Source: Euphorbia lathyris
Lineage: Eukaryota > Streptophyta > Magnoliopsida > Malpighiales > Euphorbiaceae
Direction: 5' to 3'
DNA: 64,000 bases
Assembly (NCBI RefSeq): GCF_963576675.1
Contig: NC_088915.1
Coordinates: forward strand, 84,391,501-84,455,500
Positions 1 to 11,047 of the stretch are shown here, in pieces. A program made the position numbers and the translations under genes. The notes beneath the pieces were generated by a model, which saw only the letters and a list, made by a program, of their open reading frames with translations, was not told the DNA's origin and ran no database searches. How positions within the stretch are numbered: the stretch's first letter is position 1; each line of letters opens with the position of its first letter.

Positions 1-358
1 GCTCCCATTTTCTCTTTTCTCCAACCTCAACCACTTACATGACGCGTGGTAGTAAACTAATATACAAGGCACTTACGTGGCCTAATTGAATTGACTAAGC
101 TTCCTAATCAACATTTCCAGTGAGAATTTGGAGAACTTACTTGAGTGACTGTTGGTGACTGTTGGTGAGATAACCCCATTAACCAATATACAACTTACAT
201 CAATGTTCATTTGGATCCTGAATGGACCGTTAGATCTAGACTTCTTAGAATCCTATGATTGAGATTAAAACCATCTTAAGGTTTAAATTTAATAAGTCTA
301 GATCTAACTGTGATTCAAGGTCCTGGTGAACACTACTAAAAGCTTTAAAAAAATGTAC

Positions 359-3300
359 AGTTTCCATAGCAGCTTCGGTTGTCTCACGTCGATCAATACT
401 GAGAAGAAGTCTAACGTGTATCTTTCTCCTTTTATGAGAAGTTGTATTATCCCAACTGTGAAAAGCTAAATTCACCTCAACTTCTGTAACTGCTCTTAAG
501 CCTTCCACCACTGCCTCGATGTAAGAACGTTTGCTCATTCCTTTAGAATCATTTTTCTGATCACACATAACCAATAATTAAAGTTTCGCTCTTTTAACTA
601 ACAACATTTAAATGACGTCAAAATTCAAAAGTTCAAAAATTAAAGTTATTTGATGTTAGTTGACAAAGTTCAACGATTCTTTATATCCGGTTTTAAAATT
701 TAGGATTTAATGGCGTTTGGTTCAGCTTTTCGGAGCAGCGTTTAGTTTTTTATTTCAAACCAAAATAAATACAGTGTTTGGTTAGGTTTATACAACATCA
801 ACATGTAGCATTTTCGTAAAAACAACATTATTTTCACGAAAGTTGTTTGTATATACTTGATATTGATAAAATTATACTTCTAATTTTCAATAATATTTCT
901 TTTTTTTAATATTATGCTATTTCTATAATATTGTTGCCGGAAAAACAAGGATTTTCCCTATTCAATAAAATTATTATTTAGATTATTTTTATTAGTTTGG
1001 ATTATATTTTTTATTGAAAAAAATCCAAAGATAACCTTATAGTTTCACCGATTTAAAAAAATGAGTGTTTATAATTTTTTTTGTTGCTAAAAGATGACTA
1101 AGGTTGTCATTGTTAGAAAAATTAAGAATTTTTTAGTGGCGAATCGGTAAATTTTGTCAAATTGTGGAGCTTGATTTTCTGCAATTTCGGATCCTATTTT
1201 GCATGTAAACGAACCCATGAGTAAAACACACGGGTTTGTCGTGATATTTGGATTTCTTAGCTAAATTCGGCCCCTAAGACCTTATTTTCGTAGTTTTGTG
1301 TTTCTTTAGCGTTTTTCTAATTTGTCCTTTTATTTTTCGGATTTTCTATTGTCAATCAGGTTTTCTATTTCTATTTAGGATTTTTGTTGTTTTTTGGTTT
1401 TTTTTTTTTTTTTTTCCTATTTAAAGAATTGTTATCCCTGTATTGAGTTAATTGATTATTAACAAAATTGTTAGTTTTCGAAATACCAAAGTTCTTGAAA
1501 AATTGAAGGTTTCTAATAACGTATTAGTACGTCGAATCAACTATTAGCTACGAATATGTTTTATTCATTGCGTCAAGTAATGTCAAATATAAATTCCATA
1601 AACTCCCAAATAATATTAAATTTTAACCTTCATTTTCATCTCTTTCCTTTTCCTTTTCCATTTCCGTTGGATAAATTACACCCATGACCACTGAACTTTA
1701 CTAATTTTAACATTATGACCACTGAACTTCAATTCTTAACGGTATAGCCACTATACTTTACACTTTTTAACACCGGTGACCACTCGACTTTAATTAACTC
1801 CTCAAAATGACCGTTAACGACGTCAAAATGAAAATATTCAAGAATTAAAATTTACCATGAAACCACATTTTTTGTTTTCCAAAATCAGTTTTTTGGAGCT
1901 TTTTCTCTCTAAATTCAGTCACTCTCTCTCAACCAAACAACATCTAAATGATCTCAAACTGAAAATTTTCAAGAATTAAAGTTCCTTATAATATCATTAA
2001 CTATTCAAATATTTTGTTTTGAGTCCGTCATTGGACCTTTTGAGGCATTGAGTGACCACGAGTGTTAAAAAATGTAAAATTCAATGACCAATACCATTAA
2101 AAATTGAAGTTCAGTGACCATAATGTTGAAATGAATAAAATTCAATAGTCATGAATGTAATTTACCCGATATATAATGATTAGATACATATCTTAGGTTA
2201 GGTTAGTCCACTCTAATTTAGAGTGGACTAACCTAACCTTAACCATTACCTATGGTGTGAAGTACTTTAACCTAACTTAGGTTAGTCTAGTTCATACTAA
2301 TCTGACTAGAGTGGACTATCCTAAGGGTATATTTAACCATTATCTATGGTGTGAGGCAGCCACCCTATATCCATTGTCAAAATCTGTTTTAATGTTGAAA
2401 GTGATTTTGTTGGCATAAAATGCAAAAATGAGTTATTTTCATGCAGATAAATTATTGAAAGATTTTCTAAACTTAAGTGATTTTCAGTACAATTTATCCG
2501 TGACAAAATCACATGGGCCGTGACTGAGTCAAGATTGTTTAGTTAGGGGACCGAATTTACATGTGGTATGTTAAAAAAAAAATTTACTAAATTGAACTTG
2601 TTTAAATTTTTTTTCGTATATGTATGTGTTATAATTAGAGTGATCAATAATCAATTTTTAAATACCAATATAACAATTTTCAAAATTAAGTTATATTGTG
2701 TTTAAGATTCTTAACATATAAAAAAATTGTCTAATAGAAAAAATCAGATTTAGGAGCCTAATAGGTAAAAAAAAAAAAATTAGAAATTTGAATTTAAGAA
2801 TAGTCTAATAGTAAAAAAAAAAAATTGGATTCAAAGAGGGCCTAACAGATAAAAAAAATAGAATTTTGGATTTAGCTAACACGCAAAACAATGGAATTTT
2901 GGATTTAGAGAGTGTCTAACAGGACCTGGGCCGATTTTGAGGTGCTAATTCAGCACCCAATTATTATTTATTGGAAACAGATGGCCGGAACCATAGCCTC
3001 AAATTTCGTGGAGATAGGGGACCAAAACTACTCGTGGTCATATTGATTCCGATGGCCGGAGAGGCCCAGGCCCCCGGGTCTCCTGTCTCCGCCCCTGTCA
3101 CTGACACAGTAGGTGATGTAAGTAAGTACCTTTGGAGTTGTTCTTAACTCTAGATATACAACATTCTCAGAAGCAAAATCTTCAATGACCTGTTTTGTGA
3201 AGAATTGAAAAATGAGGGCTCATTTATGAATTTCTGCAATTGAAAAAGTTCATCAAGATACAAGCAAGCTTGGCTTACTTCCTTTGTAATCCTTGTAACA

Positions 3301-4944
3301 GTATTGTGATCAGTGGTAAGTATGTGAATGAGATCAAACAACTTGAACACTTCATGCAGAGACCGGTCATCTGAATGGAAATTAATTAATTCAAAATTAC
3401 CAATTTCACACATTACTAAGATTGAGAAAGCAACAACCAGGACGGATCCAGAAGGAGCTTGAGCATTCACTAGTAGTTGGAAAACGCTAAAAATTCTATG
3501 TAAATTGTGTACAAGTTCTTATTTTTTTTAGGATTAATATATTATTTGGCTCTTGAACTTGTCTAAAATGTATTGACCTCGTGAACTTTCAAAGTATCCT
3601 AATAATGTTCAGTTCGCCGCTTGAACTTGCGTAAAATGTAATCAATTAACCACTCAGTTGAAAAAAAAAGTTAAATTCGAAAGATGTATTACACCCATTT
3701 TAAAAATAGTAAAACGACCATGGTCGGGTAGCGATTCTAATATTAGAGTTTATAGTTGAGCAAGTAAGAATTTCTTTTTTTAATCTATTCTGTGAATTAT
3801 GTAATAACATTTTAATATGCGTGCAACACATCCTATGCATTCAGTTTATTTTTTTCGCAACCAAGTGATTAATTGATTACATTTTATGCAAGTTCAGTGG
3901 AGCTAATTGAACATTTTATGCAAGTTTAAGAGGAACAATTAAACTTTTTAGACAAGTTCTGGTAAATGATGTATTAGGCACTTTTTATGTAAGCACATCA
4001 GTATTAGGCACTTTTATGTAAACACATCAAAATATATCAATTTAGCACCCATAAATTATGAGACGCCACACAAGCACCGTGAATCCTGAATCTCAAAGAA
4101 GAACATAATACCTTTCATGATAACACGTTCCACATGTGAGAACTCAATTACACCCCTTTCCCCCAAAACTCTAGCAAGTTCACTACAAATAAAAATTAAA
4201 GAAAAAAACACAAATCAAACTTTAATAACTCAAAGCTTCTCAACATAAAATAACAAGATAGTTCCTATGGTGATCATAATAACATCCTTAAATTAAGAAA
4301 GGGCTTAATATATCACCCGTCACCCGCTTTTTGAACTTGTCCATAAAAATAGATTAGCTTTTTGAATTTTGTTAGTATCTCACCAGCTTCCTAAATTTAC
4401 TTGTTTTGCATTATTGGCTCCTTAAACTTGTCCATAAAAATAGATTAGCTTCCTGAACTAGTGTCCCACCAGCTCCCTACGCTTCTTATTCCTATTCCGT
4501 AAAAATATATCTTCATCTATTCGAGAGGTAATTTTCTCTTCTCTATCTTTCAACCTATTGTAAGAGTTAGTGTTGCAGATTTGAGAGATCGAATGGATGA
4601 ACATCGAGAGTTAGGATTATGGTTTTTGTATTTAGTTGTTACAGAATAAGCAAGTTCGGATAGCTGATGAGATATTTGCAAAGTGCAGGGAGCTAATCTA
4701 CTTTTATGGACAAATTTAGGGAGTTAGAGATACGAAACAAACAAATTTAAGGAGCTGGTAAGACACTAACAAAATTTAGGGGGTCAATATACTTTTATTA
4801 ACAAGTTCAGAGAGCTCGTGATCTATTAACCCTTAAGAAAAAGAAGGAAAGAGCAAAAGAAACATACAGAAGAGTGGAGTCTCTGATTGAGCCATTGAGG
4901 TGAGCATGAAGTTCAACCTTGGGCATAGAAATACACCAATCCAT
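359..4944 (-). CDS. MAPDA: N6-methyl-AMP / adenosine deaminase-like gene, left tandem copy, exons 1-5 only (continues past left edge)
   Basis: Exons on the minus strand: 4868-4944 (ATG at 4944), 4112-4182, 3279-3370, 3130-3189 and 359-556. The exons encode the start of the deaminase: the HAHLNG zinc-binding motif in exon 1, then helices matching exons 2-5 of the complete gene at 12529-21273. Exons 2, 3 and 4 have the same lengths as the complete copy (71, 92 and 60 bp). Exon 5 is 198 bp instead of 222, an in-frame loss of eight codons. All visible frames are open with GT-AG borders. Sequence upstream of exon 1 differs from the sister gene: about 85 bp replaces part of the leader, and the TGGGCY promoter motifs are absent. 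Introns carry several MITEs. The family hydrolyses N6-methyl-AMP to IMP in the cytosol. Exons 6-11 should lie left of this window, because DNA at 1-358 still resembles intron 5 of the other copy. Whether this copy is expressed is unknown. Confidence 0.82.
2195..2239. repeat. Perfect 22-bp-arm palindrome in intron 4 of the left deaminase copy
   Basis: Arms AGGTTAGGTTAGTCCACTCT(AA) and its complement are separated by one base. Related AGGTTAG / AGTGGACTA words recur at 2255-2330 and in the equivalent intron of the sister gene (19420-19660), so the hairpin-rich segment predates the gene duplication. It is probably a degenerate foldback MITE. Confidence 0.7.
2512..3097. mobile_element. hAT-like non-autonomous element (degenerate)
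   Basis: The right end reads, on the complement, CAGGGGCGGAGACAGGAG. The left end, CATGGGCCGTGACTGAG, is an imperfect inverted match. Internally it shares the AATTTTGGATTTAGAGAG and GGCCTAACAGG words with the better preserved hAT element at 7436-7857. I found no matching 8-bp target duplication, so the left border is approximate. Confidence 0.5.
3531..3979. mobile_element. MITE with about 40-bp inverted ends in intron 2 of the left deaminase copy
   Basis: The left end (GGATTAATATATTATTTGG then CTCTTGAACTTGTCTAAAA) is mirrored by the right end (AGACAAGTTCTGG, ATGATGTATTAGGC). No convincing target duplication was seen. Just right of it, about 29 bp beginning GTATTAGGCAC is repeated twice (3971-4030). 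The element is absent from the corresponding intron of the sister gene. Confidence 0.5.
4301..4832. mobile_element. MITE (532 bp) in intron 1 of the left deaminase copy, with empty site in the sister gene
   Basis: It begins GGGCTTAATATATCAC and ends with the inverted match GTGATCTATTAACCC. Subterminal regions are inverted copies of each other (GAACTTGTCCATAAAAATAG and its complement). An 8-bp direct repeat TTAAGAAA flanks it (4293-4300, 4833-4840). Intron 1 of the complete gene (about 21090-21110) has this site uninterrupted, with TTAAGAAAG present once. Confidence 0.75.
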
Positions 4945-5337
4945 TTCTGAACCTGTGTTTCTCCGAAAACAATGGCCGGGGCAAATAGCTTTAAATGGCC
5001 GATGCAAATAGCCCTTAATGACTGACGACGTAAATAGTCTTTTTTCCACTAGTATTGAGCTGTGTTGAGCTATGATCATTGCTGCTGCTGGTAATGGATG
5101 TAATAACTAATATATAGGATTAGTTCAAATTTCCCTTGAATTGATTAATGGCTGAACAAAAGTGTATATATATATATATAGATAAACAACTTGATAACCT
5201 AATCCTACAAACAAGGATATAGCAACGTGAGTGATCCTTGGCAAACAAGGATATAGCAAGTACATAATAATTACAAAGAGTTATAGGAAAAATAGGACCC
5301 TAATTACTAAGAAGAGTATGAGGATTAGGCCGAAAAT

Positions 5338-5502
5338 TGAGTGCTCGATAGCGGCTTGGTAAAAAAGTTTGGCAATGTGATCTTCGGTAGAAATGAAACG
5401 AACCGAAAGAAAACCATTTGCAATATGTTTCCGAATAAAATGATAATCCAACTCAATATGCTTCGTGCGAGTATGAAAAACCGGGTTAACACTACGTTGA
5501 TA
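5338..5502 (-). pseudogene. Copia RNase H C-terminal fragment
   Basis: Minus-strand translation gives the end of a copia polyprotein: NPVFHTRTKHIELDYHFIR, then a segment about STEDHIA and a frameshifted K-P-L-S-like tail. These are the usual last residues of copia RNase H before the 3' LTR. It is about 55 codons long with at least one frameshift. No LTR was recognised beside it. It is a relic and not part of the deaminase gene. Confidence 0.75.
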
Positions 5503-6840
5503 AGCCCTTCAGACGACGGTTCAAAACCGTCGTGCCGAAGAAAATAAAACTGTCACGGGGTTCACTGCCGTCTGATGGAACTTCAGATGATGGTTGCGTT
5601 CCGTTATTTGAAATAATCTCACATGACATCAGTCTATTGATATGTTGTCATCTTACGCGTATTCCGATGACTGTTTATTTATTTTTAATGTCACCTATAT
5701 TATCATTGAATGACAGTCTACTAATTAAAAATGTCAAGAAATTTATGAGAAATTGACTGACATATTGGTAACAGTGATGACAGTTTGCATAATGATTTCT
5801 GTGGTTGTAGCTTGTCTCATATGACATAGGTCTTAATCAATTATGTCAATAGATTTTATTTTAGATGACAGATTCGTTTCATTATTTGTCTTCCTATTGT
5901 TCTTTATATGTCATTGTTTTTAATATGATATAGCTTGCTTTCTTCTTTGCTTGAAATTTTAAGGAAATTTCTAGGTTTATTCACAATGGCTTAGAAAGCC
6001 GGTTCATGTTACCTGAATAATGAAATAGACATACTCTATCAACATCAAATTTTATATATCAATGATTTTAAATTAATTAGAGACTATTGCTCATAATCTG
6101 TATATACGAGTATAATTTAATTTCTGAATCTATGCTCACAATAAAAATAAAAGCAACATTCAATGTGAATTACATAAGGTTCATATTCATTCTCCAAAAA
6201 GTAATCCCCAATTGTCTTGTTATATGCATATCAAAAAGTAATCATTAACTAGACAATCATTCCAAGGCAATTAACCATAAACGCAGTTTACACTCCACTC
6301 TTCCACCTTCTCCACAACCTTTCACTTATCCCTTAAAACTAGTACAAATAGAATGTGTTTCTCTCTTTGTGTTTTACCCTAATCTGAAAAGTTCAGACAA
6401 AAAAGCTTACACTGAAATGGCTTCACTTGACCATCTCCAACGAATAATATTTTTGGACCTATGCAAAGTAGCCCAAGGGGCACCTAGGTGGCTCATCACC
6501 TTTCACGGTATCTCTGTCATTCATGTTTTCTTCAAAAAAAAATATAACCACGATCTCTGTCATTCCTGTTTTAATTTCACGAGTCTTTCAAGGAGAGACA
6601 CACCCATCATCAAAAAAATATAACCACGATCTCCCCGAGATCAAAAATTAAGAAGTCACCACTCAAGAGAACCTTCCATTCACTTCAGAAGGTCAATTCA
6701 TAGCATAAGAGAATCAGGCAATAAATGAAAGAAATACTCCTATCTTTCACGTTTTATACTGCTCAAAAGGCAAACGAATCGACAGATTTCATCATCACCA
6801 ATAAGCAATGATTAAAGAACATTAAAATCTCTTAGCATGC
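5503..6840. other. AT-rich intergenic stretch with a possible MITE and no recognisable gene
   Basis: At 5508-5535 there is a hairpin around ACGACGGTTCAAAACCGTCGT, a word common at the ends of plant MITEs and CACTA-like elements. ATGACA / TGTCAT words recur to about 5930. I see no protein similarity in the short open frames here, and nothing convincing in 5960-6840. Confidence 0.35.
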
Positions 6841-8100
6841 CCCTCAACAATAAAATAAAAATGACGACACGTGGCAAGATGGGAGCGAACCGCCATCAAC
6901 TGAAAGGACGCCCATGAGCATAGATAAACGTGTTCTAATAGTCATATTAATAAGCAAACTAGGCAACGGGCAAACCAATCATTTGGAGTCCGCATAACCT
7001 CTTTATCAGTCCCCTATTTTTTCAAGAAATCTCAAAAGACATCGATATCAAATCTCCCTCCTTCAACTTATTAGGAATAAGCAAGTACAACGTTTACCGA
7101 AGCCAACACTCTCTCATCCTAAAGAATGATAAATCAGATATTGGGGGACATATGATATCAAGCGAATATAACTCTGCCACATGGCACCTAAAAGGCCCGA
7201 ACCAACTCCGAAAGATAGAGAACACATGACAGCTCCTCAACCAAAATGATCAATATGACTGCGTATCAGGATACTTGACTTAGGAAGTCTTACTAGACCC
7301 AGTCAGGAATCCAGTCGCAATCATAGTCGAGCCCAAGAATCACGGTCCAAGTGGGATTAAAGGATATCATACCCCGATATTTGGATACATTTTCTCCTAT
7401 TAATAGCAGACATGTGTCCCACACCCAGTGGCGAATACAGGATTGCTCGGTTGGGAGGGCGATTATACACGTGGTGTGTAAAAAAAAAATTTTTGCTAAA
7501 TCGGTGTCTAATATAAAAATTCGGATTTAGAGAAGGCCTAATAGGTGGAAAAAAAATTAGAAATTTGGATTTAATAAGAGCCTAACAGACAAAAAAAAAT
7601 AGACATTTGGACTTAGAGAGGGCCTAACAGGCCCAAAAAAATGAAAATTTTGGATTTGGAGAGAACTTAACGAGACCTGGGCCAATTTTGGGGTACTAAT
7701 ATAGCACCCGAGCTAACTTTCTTGGAAACAGGGAGGCCGGAATCACCACAACCTTAAATTTTGTGGAGAAAGGGGGGCCGAAACTACTCTTGTCCATGGT
7801 GGTTCCAGCGGCTGGAGGGGCCAAAGCCCCTCGGGCCCCTCCCTGTCTCCGCCCCTGCCCACACCGCCGCTCCTTAACTTACCCGTCTTCTATAACTCGA
7901 CGTCAGTATAAATAGAGTAAGCTCGACTCAAGATATATAAATTCATTCATTCTATCAAGCTCTGTTTACTTATAGTGATCATCATTAGTCTTTTCATAAA
8001 CTGGCTTAGGATCAGAGCTGGTTCACCGGATAACAGCTCTATTTAACCTTATTTTTGTGTAGTTATAAGTTGACACACGGACTCTCAGGATTCAACCACG
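6840..8100 (+). mobile_element. Probable LTR relic of a gypsy-type retrotransposon, plus orientation
   Basis: GC-richer sequence with ACACGTGGCA and similar words leads to a TATA-like AGTATAAATAGAG at about 7905. It is followed by a stretch (8000-8050) resembling the leader of Tat-lineage LTRs: CTGGCTTAGGATCAGAGC followed by GGTTCACCGG. No second LTR, primer site or coding region was found. The hAT element at 7436-7857 is inserted in it. Borders are approximate. Confidence 0.4.
7436..7857. mobile_element. Non-autonomous hAT element with 8-bp target duplication
   Basis: It starts CAGTGGCGAATACAGGA and ends with the inverted CCTGTCTCCGCCCCTG. It is flanked on both sides by CCCACACC (7428-7435 and 7858-7865), the 8-bp target duplication typical of hAT transposition. 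It is 422 bp long and has no coding capacity. It shares interior words with the element at 2512-3097. Confidence 0.85.
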
Positions 8101-8612
8101 TCATACCAACCTTAATTAAGAGTTAAGTTGTGTTACTTAAAACCTAAAGACTATTTTGGATCATGCATGGTTTTATAAAAGAATGGTATAATATAGTATA
8201 TTGTGTTTAGAATGAAATACATGTTAATTAAATTGTGTTCCTTCAATTTAGCATGAAAAACTCATAATACTTGACTTTTATTTATTCGATTGAAGATGTC
8301 ACGTGGATACCATGCAGAGCCGTCTTAAACATTTTTGGGGCCCTGTGCTAAATGAAAAAAAAAATTTGGGTCCTAATCATTAAAAAAAAATTAATACTTT
8401 TATATAATAATAATAATGTTTCTACGAAATGAAACACCAAAATACTTTTAACTTGATTTTTAACATACTAAATATAATAAAAATAATTAAATTAGATATT
8501 GTATAATAATAATAAAAAAAATGGACCCCTCAAGACTCTTAGAGCGTTAATTTTCTTGATAAGTTAACATTCACTTAATTTTTCACATAATAATTAATAA
8601 CAATAATTTATT

Positions 8613-9619
8613 GGCTTAATAGGTACCTAGCCCCCTAAACTTGTAGCTTTTTTTCACCTGGCCCCCTCAACTTAGTGGACAACCTCTCAACCCCTTTAAC
8701 TCTCCAAAAACATCACATACAACCCCTTAAACTTGTAACTTTTTTTCACCTGGCCCCCTCAACTTAGGGGACAACCTCTCAACCCCTTCAACTCTCTAAA
8801 AACATCACATACAATCCCTTACACCTCTATATCCAGTCAAAATATTGACCCATGTAGAAAACGCGCTTGACAATTGACCACACTAATGACACGTGTCATT
8901 TTTTTCTTAAATTTTTCCATGTAAATCTAGTAAATTACCCCATAATTTGGGCATCCGTAGAGTCTTCTTCCTTGATTTGCATGTTTCCACAAAACCTTAA
9001 GTACAACATATTCACCACAAAAACATGATTCATGAGTACCCACCATGAAATCGGTTTTAAGAACAATACAAGCCCTAACCTAATTGACAAAAAAAAAAGA
9101 ATTATCTCAGAAGAAGAAAGAGGCAAACTAGAAGAAGAAGAAGAAGGAGAAGAATAAAAAGAAGAAGGTAGAGGAGGAATAAAGGAGATGAATACTTACT
9201 GTTGAACTTGAATCGGAGACCGATCGGAGACAGAAAAGAGGTGAATCGAAGGAATCGGAAAAGAGGAAGGAAGGATTTCTGAGGAGAAGAACGTTAGGGA
9301 TTTAAGAAGAAAGGGGATTTTTTTACCGTTTAAGTTTCTAAAGCCAACCTTCACGCGCTTTCTAATGAGTGCAATCCCAACTTATTCCATGTCAGAGCCA
9401 CGTAGGTGTTAAGGGGCTATATGTGATGTTTTTAGAGAGTTGAAGGGGTTGAGAGGTTGTCCCCTAAGTTGAGGAGGTCAGGTGAAAAAAAATTGCAAGT
9501 TTAAGGGATTGTATGTGATGTTTTTGGAGAGTTAAGGGGGTTGAGAGGTTGTCCCCTAAGTTGAGGGGGCCAGGTGAAAAAAAAATTACAAGTTTAGGGG
9601 GCTGGATACCTATTAAGCC
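8613..9619. mobile_element. Pack-MULE-like Mutator element (1007 bp) with 9-bp target duplication
   Basis: The ends are GGCTTAATAGGTACCTAG and the inverted GCTGGATACCTATTAAGCC. A perfect 9-bp duplication TAATTTATT flanks it (8604-8612, 9620-9628), the Mutator signature. Each end carries a roughly 115-bp segment present twice in tandem (CACCTGGCCCCCTCAACTTA ... AAAACATCACATACAA), so the inverted ends exceed 200 bp. The middle (about 8830-9330) is different in character: it carries a pyrimidine-rich leader and the start of a GRF zinc-finger gene on the minus strand. It lies inside a further degenerate hAT-like repeat (about 8310-8612 and 9620-9690). Confidence 0.88.
8927..9046 (-). pseudogene. 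Captured GRF-type zinc-finger exon inside the Mutator element
   Basis: A 39-codon minus-strand frame starts at ATG 9044-9046. It contains HESCFCGEYVVLKVL and then QGRRLYGCPNYG. The CFCG pair, the GRR-Y motif and the final CPNYG match the GRF zinc finger (Cx2C-like first half, conserved GRxFxxC). Immediately after PNYG comes GTAATTTAC, a plausible splice donor, and the frame then stops at 8927-8929. This is what a captured first exon should look like. The upstream minus-strand sequence is a CT-rich leader. The second half of a full GRF domain (the Cx...W part) is missing, so the fragment is not a working domain alone. Confidence 0.75.
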
Positions 9620-9650
9620 TAATTTATTTAGATTTCTATAATAAAAAAAT

Positions 9651-10416
9651 TGGGTCCTCTTAAATTTGGGACCTTGTGCGGGAGAGCTTCTTGTACACTC
9701 TTCTCCTACTCCCCTGATACCATGTCAACCATTTTTAATTACATGGAAAAAATACGAACAAAAATTAATTTTTTTTCTTGCATTCGACGTTCAGAATCAA
9801 AGTTCTATAGCAATTTTGTTCATTTCTGATAGTTGAAGGCAAGGTTATCAAACCCAGACCGGTCCGGCCGGTTCAACCCAGTTCGACCGGAACCGGTCAC
9901 AGTTTCGGGCCGGAGGTGGTCCGGTTATTAAATTTTTGAAAACCGTTTAAAACCGTTCAAACCGGCCGGTTCACCCAGTGCCGGTTATGCGGTTTGATCC
10001 GGTTTGATTTTAGACATGTTTACTTAAAAAAATTGGGTCCTCTTAAATTTGGGACCTTGTGCGGGAGAGCTTCTTGTACACTCTTCTCCTACTCCCCTGA
10101 TACCATGTCAACCATTTTTAATTACATGGAAAAAATACGAACAAAAATTAATTTTTTTTCTTGCATTCGACGTTCAGAATCAAAGTTCTATAGCAATTTT
10201 GTTCATTTCTGATAGTTGAAGGCAAGGTTATCAAACCCAGACCGGTCCGGCCGGTTCAACCCAGTTCGACCGGAACCGGTCACAGTTTCGGGCCGGAGGT
10301 GGTCCGGTTATTAAATTTTTGAAAACCGTTTAAAACCGTTCAAACCGGCCGGTTCACCCAGTGCCGGTTATGCGGTTTGATCCGGTTTGATTTTAGACAT
10401 GTTTACTTAAAAAAAT
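9651..10416. repeat. 383-bp tandem duplication, two apparently identical copies
   Basis: Copy 1 is 9651-10033 and copy 2 is 10034-10416. Reading them side by side I found no difference. The unit spans the end of an older repeat and the left 194 bp of the hAT element that starts at 10223, so only the second copy continues into the complete hAT element. Confidence 0.85.
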
Positions 10417-11039
10417 ATATAGAAATTTTAACAAAGATAGGATTCGAACGTTGGATCTTTAGCTTGTAAACTTTAATACTCACCACCAGACTACCAATTC
10501 ACTTATGTTTATAATTAACTATTTAAGAATAAATAATAATATTACAAGTTAAATAATTAAAATATGATCTAATATTATTTTTCTATTTAGATAAATATCA
10601 TTAAAAAATTATTTTATTTTTTCAATATTAACAAAGTTTAATTAATATTTTTTTTGAAGAAGTTTAATTGGTATTAAATTTCAAATATATACAAATAAAT
10701 TTTAAAAATCTAATAAATTAAAGTTGAAGTTGAATTATAAAATACATATCCTATTAGCATATTTACATGTTAGTTATTAATAAAAATAATCACTATTAAT
10801 TTTAAAAGTATATTTTTTAATTTTTATATTTATTTGTTATGATATTAAATAAATATTGTTAGTATAACTTTGATGAATATAGTTAATATTATATTATGTT
10901 ATAAGATTAAATACGAATATTATAATTTTCATATGATTTTTTAATACTGGTTAAATCTCGGTTGGACCCCGGTTAAACCTCAAACCCTCAACCCTTTATC
11001 TTTTTCGGTTCTTTGACCGGTCTGGTTTTGACAACCATG
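10223..11039. mobile_element. Non-autonomous hAT element with 8-bp target duplication and tRNA-like interior
   Basis: The ends are CAAGGTTATCAAACCCAGAC and the inverted GTCTGGTTTTGACAACCATG. GTTGAAGG flanks it on both sides (10215-10222, 11040-11047). The left part is built from CCGGTT / AACCGG words. An orphan copy of its first 194 bp sits at 9840-10033 because of the tandem duplication. No protein is encoded. The right two thirds are very AT-rich. Confidence 0.82.
10437..10500 (-). other. tRNA-like segment (A-box and B-box like) inside the hAT element
   Basis: On the minus strand this reads GGTAGTCTGGTGGTGAG, then about 30 bp, then GTTCGAATCC. The spacing and the GTTCGAATCC word resemble the internal RNA polymerase III promoter of a tRNA gene. 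No acceptor-stem pairing or CCA-adjacent stem is visible, so this is a tRNA relic or a captured SINE head and not a working tRNA gene. Confidence 0.45.
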
Positions 11040-11047
11040 GTTGAAGG

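Noticed and set aside
2195..2239. Telomere-like TTAGG/AGGTTAG words
   Set aside because: The plant telomere repeat is TTTAGGG. These words form a palindrome and do not repeat in tandem as telomeric arrays do.
10437..10500. Candidate tRNA gene
   Set aside because: Only A- and B-box-like words are present. No acceptor stem or anticodon stem can be formed by eye. It is kept as a tRNA-like segment only.
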